35,248 nt of DNA from Desulfobacterales bacterium (GCA_013375395.1 JABXJW010000012.1:1-35248); one strand, 5' to 3'; positions 1 through 9,814 are shown, counted from the first letter of the stretch. A program made the numbers and translations. The notes: a model not told the origin generated them from the letters alone.

Positions 1-1056
1 TGGAGCACTCTCTTTATCCTCCTCGGCGCAGGCCAACGCCTGGGCCGTGATAAGGGCCAGGGCAGGCAAGATCGGAAGTATGTAATGCGGCAGTTTCGTC
101 CGGACAAGCGAGAAAAACAGGAGCGGAATCAGCGCCCAGCTTAACAGAAATGGCTTTTCTAACCCCCCTCGTTTCCAGAGAGATCGTACGGCCCAGGGCA
201 CAAAAAAGCTCCACGGCAGAGTTGCCAACAGCAACACCGGCAAGTAATACCATATGGGGCCTCCGTGCCCCTCGCTAGGTTGAAAGGCCCTGTTGAGATT
301 CTCTGTGATGATAAACTCCAGCAAAAAGGCCCAGCCTGTCTTCCAGGTAACTGCCATGTACCATAAAGAGGCCACCAGGAAAAAAATTGCAAATGCGGCT
401 ACCGGATGCAGCCTGGGGAGCAGCCGGAACTTGCCACTCCATATCAGGGTGAAAAACCCCGTTGCCCCAACCAGCAGCAAGCCCAGTGGGCCTTTGGTGA
501 GAACCGCCATGCCCGTGGCAGCCCCGCAAAAAAGCATCCACCGCAGGGAGCCGTGAGGATTGCGGACGGCTTCCCAGAATCCCCATAGCGCACAGGTAAC
601 GAATAATGTCAGGTGGGCATCCATAATGGCCGAGCGGCAGATTACGAGAAACAGAAGGCTGGAAATGAGAATCACACCCGCCAAGAACCCGGTTTCGGCG
701 CCACGCATGCGGTAGCCCATGGCAAACACGACCAGTACGCATGCCACCCCGCTCACCGCTGAAAAAAAACGTATTCCGAATTCGTTCATTCCGAACAGGC
801 GCACCCCGGCAATCATGGCCCAATAGGAAAAGACCGGTTTGTGGGCAAACAATTTGCCATCGTACCTGGGTATCACCCAATCACCGCTGTGTATCATCTC
901 TCGGACCACTTCAGCATATGTGGTTTCATCCCGGTCCCACAGCTTTCCGTTGCCCAACCCGCAAAAGAGAAAAAGGGTGCCCATCAGCACCAACACGGCA
1001 GCCTGACGCCGCCAACCCGCGTGTTCCAGCTTGTTCCATTTCTCAACAATGTTCAT
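1..1056 (-). CDS. GT39/ArnT-like polyprenyl-phosphate-sugar glycosyltransferase, partial (runs off the left edge)
   Basis: Absent from the ORF track because it has no stop in the window. Read by hand: ATG at 1056-1054, MNIVEKWNKLEHAGWRRQAAVLVLMGTLFLFCGLGNGKLWDRDETTYAEVVREM..., frame open to position 1. The LWDRDE..YAE motif is typical of PMT/ArnT-like GT-C enzymes. Confidence 0.85.
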   Translation of the reverse strand, partial: MNIVEKWNKLEHAGWRRQAAVLVLMGTLFLFCGLGNGKLWDRDETTYAEVVREMIHSGDWVIPRYDGKLFAHKPVFSYWAMIAGVRLFGMNEFGIRFFSAVSGVACVLVVFAMGYRMRGAETGFLAGVILISSLLFLVICRSAIMDAHLTLFVTCALWGFWEAVRNPHGSLRWMLFCGAATGMAVLTKGPLGLLLVGATGFFTLIWSGKFRLLPRLHPVAAFAIFFLVASLWYMAVTWKTGWAFLLEFIITENLNRAFQPSEGHGGPIWYYLPVLLLATLPWSFFVPWAVRSLWKRGGLEKPFLLSWALIPLLFFSLVRTKLPHYILPILPALALITAQALACAEEDKESAP

Positions 1057-1151
1057 ACTATCTACAAGCCAAAGTGAGGGAAAGTCCGGCCATATTGCCA
1101 TTTCCCCTCGACGGTCAGGGGTTCTTCTCGTCCGCGCAAGCTCAGATTATT

Positions 1152-2687
1152 TCAGTCTTGCTCGGGAAAATATCTATCGCAAAAAAAGCAATCCCCAACC
1201 GGCAGTAACTTGGGAATATCATAACAATCCTGCAAAATTTTTGTCAGATACCCATTCCTGTACTTTTCGTATTTAAATCCTTCACCTAAGACAATGGTAT
1301 AATCATATCCCCTAACATTAATCGTATCGACTGCAACCCTCTCAAAATAGTCTTTGTACTCCCCGTGTTGTCTTTCTTTTACCTTTAATGTAGACAATAT
1401 CAGAATATTCCTGCCGTCCAAGCTCCTGAAATCCGTTACCTTGTCATCGTTCCTGCCGTTTCTGTCATAGTCCATAAAGACGATGAACCGCTGATCGCTG
1501 TGATAGGTCATAAGCGCGGCTGTGGTGTAGCCGGGTGTTCCAAGCACATATTTACTGTTATGTTTCTTTAAGTTTTCATATATCTCATCTCCGTAAAACC
1601 CCATGACAATATCGCGATAATATTCGTGCTTTTTGAATGTTTCAACGGGTAGCGATAGAGCCGCGACAATGATGATGACGTGAATCAAACTGAATATGGC
1701 GGAATATTTTATTATTTTTAACAGATGCGCTCCTTCGAGATAAACAAGGAGTAAAAAGAGGAACGGGTAGAAAGAAATGCTCCAGTGCAAACTGGCGTCA
1801 AAAAAGGAAAGAATTCCGAGTATGCAAATCGGGATGAATGATAGATGAAAAAAGAGATTGTTATCTCTTCTGATACCCGCTTTTATCCTTTTTGTATTCT
1901 TTGCCAGATAATATAACAGCCATGGTGTGGCAAGGTATACTTGGAACCCGAGAAAACTGAAAAAGGTGCCCAGCCCTAATGACTGGCTCTTATTTCTGCT
2001 GAAAACATTAAACATAAGATTTGTCCAGCAGTTGTTGTAACTCCAGTAGAAGTGCAGCAGGACGAAGGGCGCGGCCCCGGAAACTAATATCAAGCCGTTC
2101 TTGATCGCATCCCTGTTCCGTCTAAGAATCAGGTAGCACGCGAAGGCTATCAGCAGAAGACCTGCGAAGTACTTACTCAAGAGAGCCAGGCCAAGAAATA
2201 TGCCGGACACCAGGAGCGAAACACTGTTTTTCAGGTTTATGCCGTAATAGAAGAACACACCAGACAGGAAAACGAAAAGGAAAAGAGGGGTGTCGGTGCT
2301 AATCAGGACAAAGAGGATATTCAAGGGAGCGGCGAGGTATATCAAGGCTATCAATCTGGCCTTGGTCTCGTCTTTGAAAACATCTCTTACGATCAGGTAT
2401 ATGGCGATGGCGACTATAATGCCGCAGATAATTGGAAAGAGCCTGGAGAAGGATATGTGGTTGCCTAGCAGGGAGAAGAGGTAGACAATCCATCCGACCA
2501 TGGGGGGATGGTCGTAGTAGTTTACGTCGAGGTTTTCGCCCCAGGTGAGAAAGTAGGCCTCGTCCGAGGTTATGGGGATAAAATAGGCGAGTATCAGCTT
2601 GATTATTACGGTTGCTACAAAGATTTTTTTGTAATGTCTTTCCATCCGTTCCGTGTCCCAAACCAAGGGTTTGCGCAAAAATAGCAC
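1152..2687 (-). CDS. GT39 (PMT_2/ArnT-like) membrane glycosyltransferase; start may be internal (MERHYKK, ~2645)
   Basis: 511-aa ORF, many TM segments, motif ITSDEAYFLTWGENLDVNYYDHPPMVGWIV. Confidence 0.88.
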   Translation of the reverse strand: MLFLRKPLVWDTERMERHYKKIFVATVIIKLILAYFIPITSDEAYFLTWGENLDVNYYDHPPMVGWIVYLFSLLGNHISFSRLFPIICGIIVAIAIYLIVRDVFKDETKARLIALIYLAAPLNILFVLISTDTPLFLFVFLSGVFFYYGINLKNSVSLLVSGIFLGLALLSKYFAGLLLIAFACYLILRRNRDAIKNGLILVSGAAPFVLLHFYWSYNNCWTNLMFNVFSRNKSQSLGLGTFFSFLGFQVYLATPWLLYYLAKNTKRIKAGIRRDNNLFFHLSFIPICILGILSFFDASLHWSISFYPFLFLLLVYLEGAHLLKIIKYSAIFSLIHVIIIVAALSLPVETFKKHEYYRDIVMGFYGDEIYENLKKHNSKYVLGTPGYTTAALMTYHSDQRFIVFMDYDRNGRNDDKVTDFRSLDGRNILILSTLKVKERQHGEYKDYFERVAVDTINVRGYDYTIVLGEGFKYEKYRNGYLTKILQDCYDIPKLLPVGDCFFCDRYFPEQD

Positions 2688-2824
2688 TATTATATCGATT
2701 CCACAGTTAAGTCAATAGAGCATTCGAGTTGGCCTTTCTCCCGGGCTTTTTGGGTGGAAACCTGTTTATTCGTAGGTTGTATAAACTGCAGGCCATTCGA
2801 TCATGGACACATTCGGCTTTTGCC

Positions 2825-2853
2825 TTGACATGCCGTTGTCACGGCACTAGTTT
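2825..2853 (+). promoter_or_regulatory. Putative sigma70 promoter TTGACA-17-TAGTTT
   Basis: TTGACA at 2825-2830, 17-nt spacer, weak -10 TAGTTT at 2848-2853, just before the GTG at 2860. Confidence 0.45.
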
Positions 2854-2859
2854 GTCACC

Positions 2860-4485
2860 GTGACTTCAAAGAGTGATCGATTTTACATAAGGGCCGCCTG
2901 GATATGGCTCATAGGGTGGACTCTTTTTCGCCTGATATACACCACCACCTTTCCGTTGGTCCCTGATGAGACCAACTACTGGCAATGGAGCAGGCATCTG
3001 TCGTGGGGATACTATGATCAGGCCCCAATGATCGCATGGGCCATCAAACTTTCAACCATGATCTTTGGACATACCGAGTTTGCCGTCCGCCTTCCTTCGG
3101 TCATTGCAATGGCAGTAACCTTGGCCTATCTGGTTTTGATTTCAAAGCGCTGGATCGGACCCCGGACCGCCTTGAGCACAGCAATAATTACCCAGGGAAT
3201 ATTGGAATTCAACGTAGGAGGTCTCCTTGCAACCCCGGACGGTCTTCAGGCCGCTGCATGGGCCGCTGCCACCTACCACCTGGCCCGGGCCTATGAGAGC
3301 AACAACCGGTTGCAATGGTTGATCACCGGAGCCTGCTTTGGTTTCGGCATGTTGAGCAAGTATACCATGGTCATATTCCTTCCAGGCGCCCTTGCTTACG
3401 GCGTATTTTCTCCAACGCACAGGAAAAGACTGGCCGGCATCCGTCCCTATGTCGCCGGCCTGTTGGGCTCGGCCATGTTCGCCCCGGTAATTTTTTGGAA
3501 CGCCCGGCACAACTGGAGCTCTGTCCGCCATGTTGCCCACCTCGGAGGAGCAAATGAGGAATTCGCACTCCATCTAAACTATCTCGGGGATTATCTGGCT
3601 TCACAGGCCGGCCTCTTATCCCCCATTGTCTTTCTGCTCATTCTGGCCGCATGGGCGCTTGTCGTCAAAAAGCGGTATGAAAGGGACCACTGGATTTACC
3701 CTTTTCTCTTCTGGAATTCATTTCCAATGTTCGCCGGATTTGCCCTGCTTAGTCTTCATACGCGTGTATATGGAAATTGGCCTGGAGCAGCGTACTCTAC
3801 AGCCTCTGTGCTCATGGCCGCTTTTTTCGCAGGAAAAGGGCAACCAAAAGTTGGAACGCAAGGGGCATCCACTGAGATACCATCCCGAGCCAACTCATAC
3901 GTCAAGAAACGACATCCGGCATTGAGGCTGTGGCCATGGACTGTGGGGACATCTTATGGGATTACCGCACTTGTCTTGCTCCATACCTTATGGCCGGTCC
4001 TGCCTATCCCGGCAAAGATGGATCGAACGGCAATGGAAATGGCAGGGTGGCAGGAACTCGGAGAAAAGGCACGTCAAATGGTGCTCCAAATGCCGAATCC
4101 GGACAAGACATTTCTCTTCGGATTCCGCTATCAAATTTCCAGCGAACTGGCTTTTTATGTTCCGGGGCAACCACAAACGGTTTCCATAAACCGATGGGCG
4201 CGACCCAACGTCTATGACTATTGGTGGAAGGATGAAGATCTTCTGGGATGGGATGCGATCGGCGTAACCCGTAGCCACAAGAAGCAACTCAACCAAGTGT
4301 TTGACCGAGTTGATCCCCCGGTCAAGCTGCAGGTATTTCGTCAGACCGTTTTTTCAAAACAACGTGGTACAACCAACGAACTTGTCAAAACCTTTTATCT
4401 GTATCGCGCCTATGGCTTCCGTGGAGGGCTCAGGTGGGCGCCACCCGAGGAATTTGACGCAAGAAAAACCACTTCAGTCAATTAA
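2860..4485 (+). CDS. GT39 (PMT_2/ArnT-like) membrane glycosyltransferase
   Basis: 541-aa ORF with GTG start, motif LVPDETNYWQWSRHLSWGYYDQAPMIAW, multiple TM segments. Confidence 0.9.
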   Translation: MTSKSDRFYIRAAWIWLIGWTLFRLIYTTTFPLVPDETNYWQWSRHLSWGYYDQAPMIAWAIKLSTMIFGHTEFAVRLPSVIAMAVTLAYLVLISKRWIGPRTALSTAIITQGILEFNVGGLLATPDGLQAAAWAAATYHLARAYESNNRLQWLITGACFGFGMLSKYTMVIFLPGALAYGVFSPTHRKRLAGIRPYVAGLLGSAMFAPVIFWNARHNWSSVRHVAHLGGANEEFALHLNYLGDYLASQAGLLSPIVFLLILAAWALVVKKRYERDHWIYPFLFWNSFPMFAGFALLSLHTRVYGNWPGAAYSTASVLMAAFFAGKGQPKVGTQGASTEIPSRANSYVKKRHPALRLWPWTVGTSYGITALVLLHTLWPVLPIPAKMDRTAMEMAGWQELGEKARQMVLQMPNPDKTFLFGFRYQISSELAFYVPGQPQTVSINRWARPNVYDYWWKDEDLLGWDAIGVTRSHKKQLNQVFDRVDPPVKLQVFRQTVFSKQRGTTNELVKTFYLYRAYGFRGGLRWAPPEEFDARKTTSVN

Positions 4486-4601
4486 GGAACTCAAAAATCG
4501 AACCGGTACCTGTGCTTATTGGTTCCTAGTTATGAAGTCGGTGTTCTTCCGGCAGAAAATCTAGAAGATAATCACGAAAGGACGAAATTGAATTGCTTTT
4601 C

Positions 4602-5342
4602 TTAACCTGCTTTTCCATGAATCTTTCTTATCTTGAACAATTCCTGAAACACGAATATACACTTCCCTAAATTATCATACCTTATACGAGAATCAGGAGC
4701 ATGCGTCCATTGCACAGGGAATTCCGCAACCTTGTAGCCACTCTGCTTTGCAAGCCATAGAATTTCCGCGTCAAAAATAACACTATCGAGTTTTTGTTTC
4801 CCGAATAATTCCTTCGCAGCCTGAATTTTGAAAAGCTTGAACCCACACTGGGTATCGTTGTAATTGATCCCGAGATAGCAATTTTGAATGAAAGTATAAC
4901 ACCTGGCCGACAATTCTCGGATACGGCTTTGATGGCAAGTTAATGTTGATTCTGAAGCTGTGCGTGATCCCATGGCTATGTCATAACCATCATCGATCAA
5001 GACTATACCTTTTTCGATTTCTTCAATTGGAACCGAGTAATCAGCATCCATGAACAGGAGCAAATCCCCGCCTGCTCTCAAAATGCCGTAACGGACTGCA
5101 AAGCCTTTTCCGCGATTAGGATGATATTCAAGGACCCGGACCGAAATTTTTTTGTTCCCCCTAAATTTAAGAACAACATCTTTGGTGTGATCTTCGCTGC
5201 CGTCACTGACTACAATGACCTCACTATCAAAATTCTGACACTTAAGATAGTTCAATGTGTTTGCGAGGGTCCCCACAATTCTATCCTGTTCGTTGTATGC
5301 GGGAATGATAATGGACAGCTTTCTCATAGGCCGGTGTATCAA
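4602..5342 (-). CDS. GT2 family glycosyltransferase, dolichyl/polyprenyl-phosphate glucosyltransferase-like
   Basis: 246 aa; KLSIIIPAYNEQDRI, DADYSVPIEEIEKG, MGSRTASESTL, DTQCGFKLFK typical of DPG synthase-like GT2. Confidence 0.9.
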   Translation of the reverse strand: MIHRPMRKLSIIIPAYNEQDRIVGTLANTLNYLKCQNFDSEVIVVSDGSEDHTKDVVLKFRGNKKISVRVLEYHPNRGKGFAVRYGILRAGGDLLLFMDADYSVPIEEIEKGIVLIDDGYDIAMGSRTASESTLTCHQSRIRELSARCYTFIQNCYLGINYNDTQCGFKLFKIQAAKELFGKQKLDSVIFDAEILWLAKQSGYKVAEFPVQWTHAPDSRIRYDNLGKCIFVFQELFKIRKIHGKAG

Positions 5343-5406
5343 AACTGAAGACTTGCGATCGAAAATTCTATCACATCGTTATTGACCAATGCGACTAATA
5401 GGTCGC

Positions 5407-5495
5407 ACAGAGTCCCGGTATCGTGTTTATGGGAAAAAGACAATGGCAATATCTGAATATGGATGTAGGGCTCATCCCGTGATCGGATGATTCTT
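5407..5495 (-). pseudogene. msbA gene fragment (relic)
   Basis: ORF 5339..5542 encodes IIRSRDEPYIHIQILPLSFSHKHDTGTL, matching intact MsbA in this window (IIKRLRDELYSHIQMLPLSFFHKHDTGTLL). DNA of ~5407-5495 aligns with ~15251-15338, about 80% identical by eye. Confidence 0.85.
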
Positions 5496-5557
5496 TCACT
5501 TTGTCTCAAGCTTTGGCAATCCAGCGCCCCTGTTCGGGCCACGGTCTGCGGCTCTTT

Positions 5558-5731
5558 TCAGCCTTCTATCGGCTTTGCCTCGTCAATGAGCATTATGGGG
5601 ATGTCATCCTTGATTTCATAAAGGAGCCTGCACCTATCACAGATGAGCCCGTCATTTGTCTCGTTCAAATAAATGTCGCCTTTACACTTTGGGCAGGCCA
5701 AGATGTCCAGCAACTCCTGGCTGATCGTCAT
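5558..5731 (-). CDS. Trm112-like / UPF0434 (YcaR-type) small Zn-ribbon protein
   Basis: Below the ORF track length cutoff. Read by hand: MTISQELLDILACPKCKGDIYLNETNDGLICDRCRLLYEIKDDIPIMLIDEAKPIEG*, 57 aa with CPxC...CxxC. This family is known next to lpxK in E. coli-like genomes. Confidence 0.92.
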   Translation of the reverse strand: MTISQELLDILACPKCKGDIYLNETNDGLICDRCRLLYEIKDDIPIMLIDEAKPIEG

Positions 5732-5802
5732 GGTTATACCCCCTTTCTTAATCCGGACAAGCTCAAAGTTGAAAGCTCAAAGCAAGGCCTTCCACTATTC
5801 GA

Positions 5803-6744
5803 CTATTTGGCTGAGTTCTTTATCCACTCATACTCCGTACGCAGACCATTCTCAAGCGACACCTTCGGCCTATATCCCAGTTTTCCTTCCGCCTTGGTCA
5901 TGTCAGCCATAGTATGCCGCACATCACCCTTTTGTACGCCCCGGTACCGTATTTTAAGCTCACGGCCAACTATCTCTTCTATGATCTCTATCACCTCATT
6001 TAAAGTAACGCGTGAGCCTCCACCGATATTGAACACTTCTCCCGGCGCGGCTTTTCTGAAAGCCAGCCAGTTTGCTTCCACAATATCCTTAACGTGGGTG
6101 AAGTCCCTGCTCTGCTTACCGTCCCCGTAGATCTCAAGAGGTTTATCCTCCAGCGCCCATCTAAAGAAGCGGTGAAAGGCCATATCCGGCCGCTGCCGAG
6201 GCCCGTAAACCGTGAAGTATCGAAGTGAAACCGTTGGTGTCCCAAAGTTTTTGCAGTAAAGAGAGCACAGGTGTTCGGCAGCCAACTTTGAAACACCGTA
6301 GGGGGAAACCGGACACGGCAGAGAAGATTCCTTCGTGGGAAGATCTTTGGTGTCTCCGTAGACTGAAGACGAGGAGGCATAAACGAAATTCTTGACAGGA
6401 CTTTCTCTGCATGCCTCAAGCAGCATCTGGGTGGCAAGAATATTGTTATCAGAGTAAATTTTGAAGTTGTTACCCCAACTTGCTCGCACGCCGGCCTGTG
6501 CCGCTTGATGAAAGACGACATCGACCCCGTCCAAGAGTTTTGCCAAGTCGACGTCAAGAAGACTTTTGCCGATAAATCTAAAATTCTGATTCTTTTTCAA
6601 GGCAGCAATATTTGCTTCCTTTACGGCCCTGGAATAGTAATCCATAAAACTATCGATACCGACGACTTTCAATCCCCTTTCAATCAGATATTCACACAAA
6701 TGGGATCCGACAAACCCGGCTGCCCCGGTCACGAAAGCCTTCAA
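5803..6744 (-). CDS. NAD-dependent epimerase/dehydratase (extended SDR, UDP-sugar 4-epimerase-like)
   Basis: MKAFVTGAAGFVGSHLCEYLIERG (GxxGxxG), YGVSKLAAE (YxxxK), RYFTVYGPRQRPDMA. Confidence 0.92.
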   Translation of the reverse strand: MKAFVTGAAGFVGSHLCEYLIERGLKVVGIDSFMDYYSRAVKEANIAALKKNQNFRFIGKSLLDVDLAKLLDGVDVVFHQAAQAGVRASWGNNFKIYSDNNILATQMLLEACRESPVKNFVYASSSSVYGDTKDLPTKESSLPCPVSPYGVSKLAAEHLCSLYCKNFGTPTVSLRYFTVYGPRQRPDMAFHRFFRWALEDKPLEIYGDGKQSRDFTHVKDIVEANWLAFRKAAPGEVFNIGGGSRVTLNEVIEIIEEIVGRELKIRYRGVQKGDVRHTMADMTKAEGKLGYRPKVSLENGLRTEYEWIKNSAK

Positions 6745-6889
6745 GTCGCCCTCCTTTGAAATGCTGCAGATTCAAAACCGATGGTTTATTCTAAATACAG
6801 AATAGCCAAAAGGAAATCCTCTGTATCTCTTATGAACTGCAAAAGCGAGCGCATTCCACGCCGATTGCTGCAAGCAGCTTCAATAACCC

Positions 6890-7996
6890 TCATCCAGCAA
6901 CTTTGTCCTTTAAATAGCTTATAAAAGCCTCCTCGTCATGACCAAACGAGATGGAAATTGCCAGCACCAATAGCAGCGGCGCTGGTGGAATATCTGTGCA
7001 AATATTGACGTAATCTTTTTCCGTGGTGATGATGTTATCAACGTTTGAAGCTCCGGCCTTTTCCCAAATAAGCCTCAGATCATAACGAGAATACCGATGA
7101 TGGTCTGGAAATTCAAGGAATCCTGCAATATGTCCTCCAAGCTTGGAAACGGTTTCGCGAAAGCTATCATTTCTGGCAATGCCGGAAAATATGAAAAGCC
7201 TTCGTCCCTTTACGCTAGCCAAATCAAGTGGTTCATTTTGCCCGGCAAAAAACAGCCCGGCTGGCACGTGCGTGCATCGAAAAATAGGCTTCCCCTTTAC
7301 CAATTTTCGGATTACCGGAAGGCATGAGAACAACATAACCGCATCCGGATCGGATCGACTGAGAGTAAATGCATCGCCACGAATTAATCCGCTTAACGGT
7401 TCTCTGAGTATCCCTCTTGGGATAAGATGGCTGTTGCCAAAAGGGCGAGCGGCATCCAAAAGCACAATATCCAAATCGCGATTTAGTTGTAACTGCTGAA
7501 ATGCGTCATCCAGCACCAGTATGTCCGGGGCGAATTCCCGGAGTGCCAGCATGCCGATTTCAAACCGATGTCTGCCTACCAGTACCGGCACGCCTTCAAG
7601 CCTAAGTGCCATGAGATACGGCTCATCGCCTGCTGCCTCAGGGCTCATGCGTATTTTTTCCCCGTCGCTCACAATTCCCCCGGATCGTTCTTTACCCCCT
7701 CGATAGCCCCTACTGACTACCGCCACCTTGTAGCCAAGGTGCTTCAGCAAACCCGCCACATAGATTGTTAGCGGCGTTTTTCCCGTACCGCCAACCGTTA
7801 TATTCCCTATCGATATGACCGTGCAAGAGAGTCTTCTCGATTTCAAAAATCCTTTCTCGTACAAAAGAGCCCTTAGGCTTACAACGCCGGCATACATCAG
7901 CGAAATGAGGTACAGAAAGGTTTCGAAAAACGACGTCAGTCTGGCCTCGCTTCCGTGGATCATGACGGTTTCGATCTTTTTTCCAAGCAAGCTCAC
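6890..7996 (-). CDS. lpxK: Tetraacyldisaccharide 4'-kinase
   Basis: VISIGNITVGGTGKTPLTIYVAGLLKHLGYKVAVVSRGYRG; LVLDDAFQQLQLNRDLDIVLLDA; FPDHHRY; TTEKDYV. Confidence 0.96.
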   Translation of the reverse strand: MSLLGKKIETVMIHGSEARLTSFFETFLYLISLMYAGVVSLRALLYEKGFLKSRRLSCTVISIGNITVGGTGKTPLTIYVAGLLKHLGYKVAVVSRGYRGGKERSGGIVSDGEKIRMSPEAAGDEPYLMALRLEGVPVLVGRHRFEIGMLALREFAPDILVLDDAFQQLQLNRDLDIVLLDAARPFGNSHLIPRGILREPLSGLIRGDAFTLSRSDPDAVMLFSCLPVIRKLVKGKPIFRCTHVPAGLFFAGQNEPLDLASVKGRRLFIFSGIARNDSFRETVSKLGGHIAGFLEFPDHHRYSRYDLRLIWEKAGASNVDNIITTEKDYVNICTDIPPAPLLLVLAISISFGHDEEAFISYLKDKVAG

Positions 7997-8021
7997 GTTT
8001 TCAAAAGTCCTTCGAAAATTT

Positions 8022-8612
8022 TCAGAGTCCTTTCCACCGCTCTTTTGATAACATGAAATAGGCCCCCAATATACCTATACCCATTCCGGCAATGACATCC
8101 GATGGGTGGTGGGCATTAACCATTATTCTTAGCAATGCCATAAAAAGGGCGTAGAAAAGAGGTACGACACGATATCTTGAATGTCTCAGCAAATAGAACA
8201 AAAATACACCTGACACAAAGGCATCCGCCGAATGTCCTGACGGAAACGAGTTGTACTGGTTGTCGACGGAAAAAAATCTGAATTCTGTTCCGTATTCCGG
8301 CCTTGTACGGCCGAACAATATCTTCATGGACCTCACAACTGCGAAAGAAAAAATCAGTTGTGCCTTAAAATATGTCATGCATGCACTTTTCAATTCACTG
8401 TTTTTTCTAAAAAGGGCATAGATAAGCAGGCCTGCGAAAATAAGGTAAAAAAGATATAGTCCAAAATTGGAAAAGAATTCAAATAAGTAATCTAAACCAT
8501 CCGGCGTGAGTTTTCTCACAAATATCCCGATCTGGGCATCAAAGAAAAAGAGCACAAAGACCGTCAATGAAAAAATGGAGCTCGAGATCAGCAAATTTGT
8601 CTTCAATTCCAA
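8022..8612 (-). CDS. PAP2-family membrane phosphatase
   Basis: PAP2 motifs KILFGRTRP, FPSGHSAD, RIMVNAHHPSD. Confidence 0.9.
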   Translation of the reverse strand: MELKTNLLISSSIFSLTVFVLFFFDAQIGIFVRKLTPDGLDYLFEFFSNFGLYLFYLIFAGLLIYALFRKNSELKSACMTYFKAQLIFSFAVVRSMKILFGRTRPEYGTEFRFFSVDNQYNSFPSGHSADAFVSGVFLFYLLRHSRYRVVPLFYALFMALLRIMVNAHHPSDVIAGMGIGILGAYFMLSKERWKGL

Positions 8613-8633
8613 TAGTCACCTTTCAAGCAGCAA

Positions 8634-8729
8634 TTACAATACATAGACAAGATATAAAAACGCCCATAACATGATAGCAAAACAGCAAAAGGAGCTCAAA
8701 CCACATCTACACGGAACTCTAATCTTCAC
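8634..8729 (-). CDS. Possible 31-codon Cys-rich single-TM microprotein overlapping the lptG stop
   Basis: GTG at 8729-8727 overlaps lptG TGA (8728-8726); M(V)KIRVPCRCGLSSFCCFAIMLWAFLYLVYVL*. Reading by hand only. Confidence 0.35.
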   Translation of the reverse strand: MKIRVPCRCGLSSFCCFAIMLWAFLYLVYVL

Positions 8730-9814
8730 TGCTCTACCTTTGACATTAATAATCCGCCGATAAGAAAAAACAGTATGCTCGCAAACCAGGCTGCAACAAC
8801 GGATGGAAGGATTAAGAGGTATCCAAGCGACATAGAAAATGCATTCACAACCCAATAACCCCAATAACTTAATGCGATCAGCACGCCGAGTCCGATGCCC
8901 ACTGCCCTCGCTCTTGCCATCCGCATCCTTATCCCCAGTGGAACGGCTATCATTGTCATGATAAAGCATATCAGGGGGAATGCTATTTTTGCATGCATGT
9001 CTACCAGGTAACGTGAAGCGTCATAGCCTTGGGAAGTGAGCTTTGTCGTAAATCTCCGCAGTTCAGCAAAAGTGAGTTCTTCCCCGATGTCTTTTACCTT
9101 AAGAAAATCCTCGGGGGTTTCAGGCACTTCAAATGTCATGTTTTGAACCTTCTTTGTCTCTATTACTTGTCCATTTCGAAATTTGCTTGCGAACGCCTTC
9201 TCAAGCACCCATCTGCTATCTTTCCATACTGCAGAAAGGCTATCTACCCTCTGCACAAGATTAAACTCCCTGTCAAATGTCAGTATAATAACTCCTTGCA
9301 AAAGCCTCGTCTTTGGATCAAATGCCTTTATGCCGTATATATTTCTTCCGCTCTTGAACCACGTCTGGTCCAACTGAAAAGAGCTCGTGGTTTTTTTACC
9401 CTTTATTAATACCTGCATCACATAAGTACTATTTTTGATGGAATCGGGCACCATAAATTCACTCAACAAGAACATGACCGCGCTAAGAAGCGCTCCCATA
9501 GACAATACAGGAAGGCAGGTCCTTTTCGAACTGATACCTGCCGCTCTCATTGCAATAAGCTCGTTTGTTTTTGAAAACGAATCATAGGCAACAAAAGCTG
9601 AAATGAGAATAGTCATGGGCATAACGTGATAGATAATGAGCGGCAACTTGTATACAAAGAACAAAAGAATCAAAAAGACAGGTGCATCGTTTGATAAAAA
9701 GGTGTGCATCTCACCAATCAAAACGACGACAATGTAAATAGTCGCCAAGGCAAGCATGACAATGGCAAATATCGCCATGAATCTTTTTAGAATATAAGAG
9801 GTTAGTGTTTTCAC
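8726..9814 (-). CDS. lptG: LPS export permease, LptF/LptG family (LptG position)
   Basis: LptF/G (YjgP/YjgQ) architecture: N-terminal TMs, MPMTILISAFVAYDSFSKTNELIAMRAAGIS, periplasmic domain, C-terminal TMs. Confidence 0.92.
   Translation of the reverse strand: MKTLTSYILKRFMAIFAIVMLALATIYIVVVLIGEMHTFLSNDAPVFLILLFFVYKLPLIIYHVMPMTILISAFVAYDSFSKTNELIAMRAAGISSKRTCLPVLSMGALLSAVMFLLSEFMVPDSIKNSTYVMQVLIKGKKTTSSFQLDQTWFKSGRNIYGIKAFDPKTRLLQGVIILTFDREFNLVQRVDSLSAVWKDSRWVLEKAFASKFRNGQVIETKKVQNMTFEVPETPEDFLKVKDIGEELTFAELRRFTTKLTSQGYDASRYLVDMHAKIAFPLICFIMTMIAVPLGIRMRMARARAVGIGLGVLIALSYWGYWVVNAFSMSLGYLLILPSVVAAWFASILFFLIGGLLMSKVEQ

Noticed and set aside
14-880. Track ORFs 14..253, 159..392 and 275..880 on the minus strand as genes
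   Set aside because: Overlapping shadow ORFs inside the partial GT39 gene (1..1056), whose frame is open and carries the family motif.
5501-6130. 209-aa plus-strand ORF
   Set aside because: Antisense to the Trm112-like gene and the epimerase; no recognisable protein motif.
8634-8969. Track ORF of 111 aa on the minus strand
   Set aside because: Mostly out of frame inside lptG; only its last 31 codons, beyond the lptG stop, are considered as a separate microORF.
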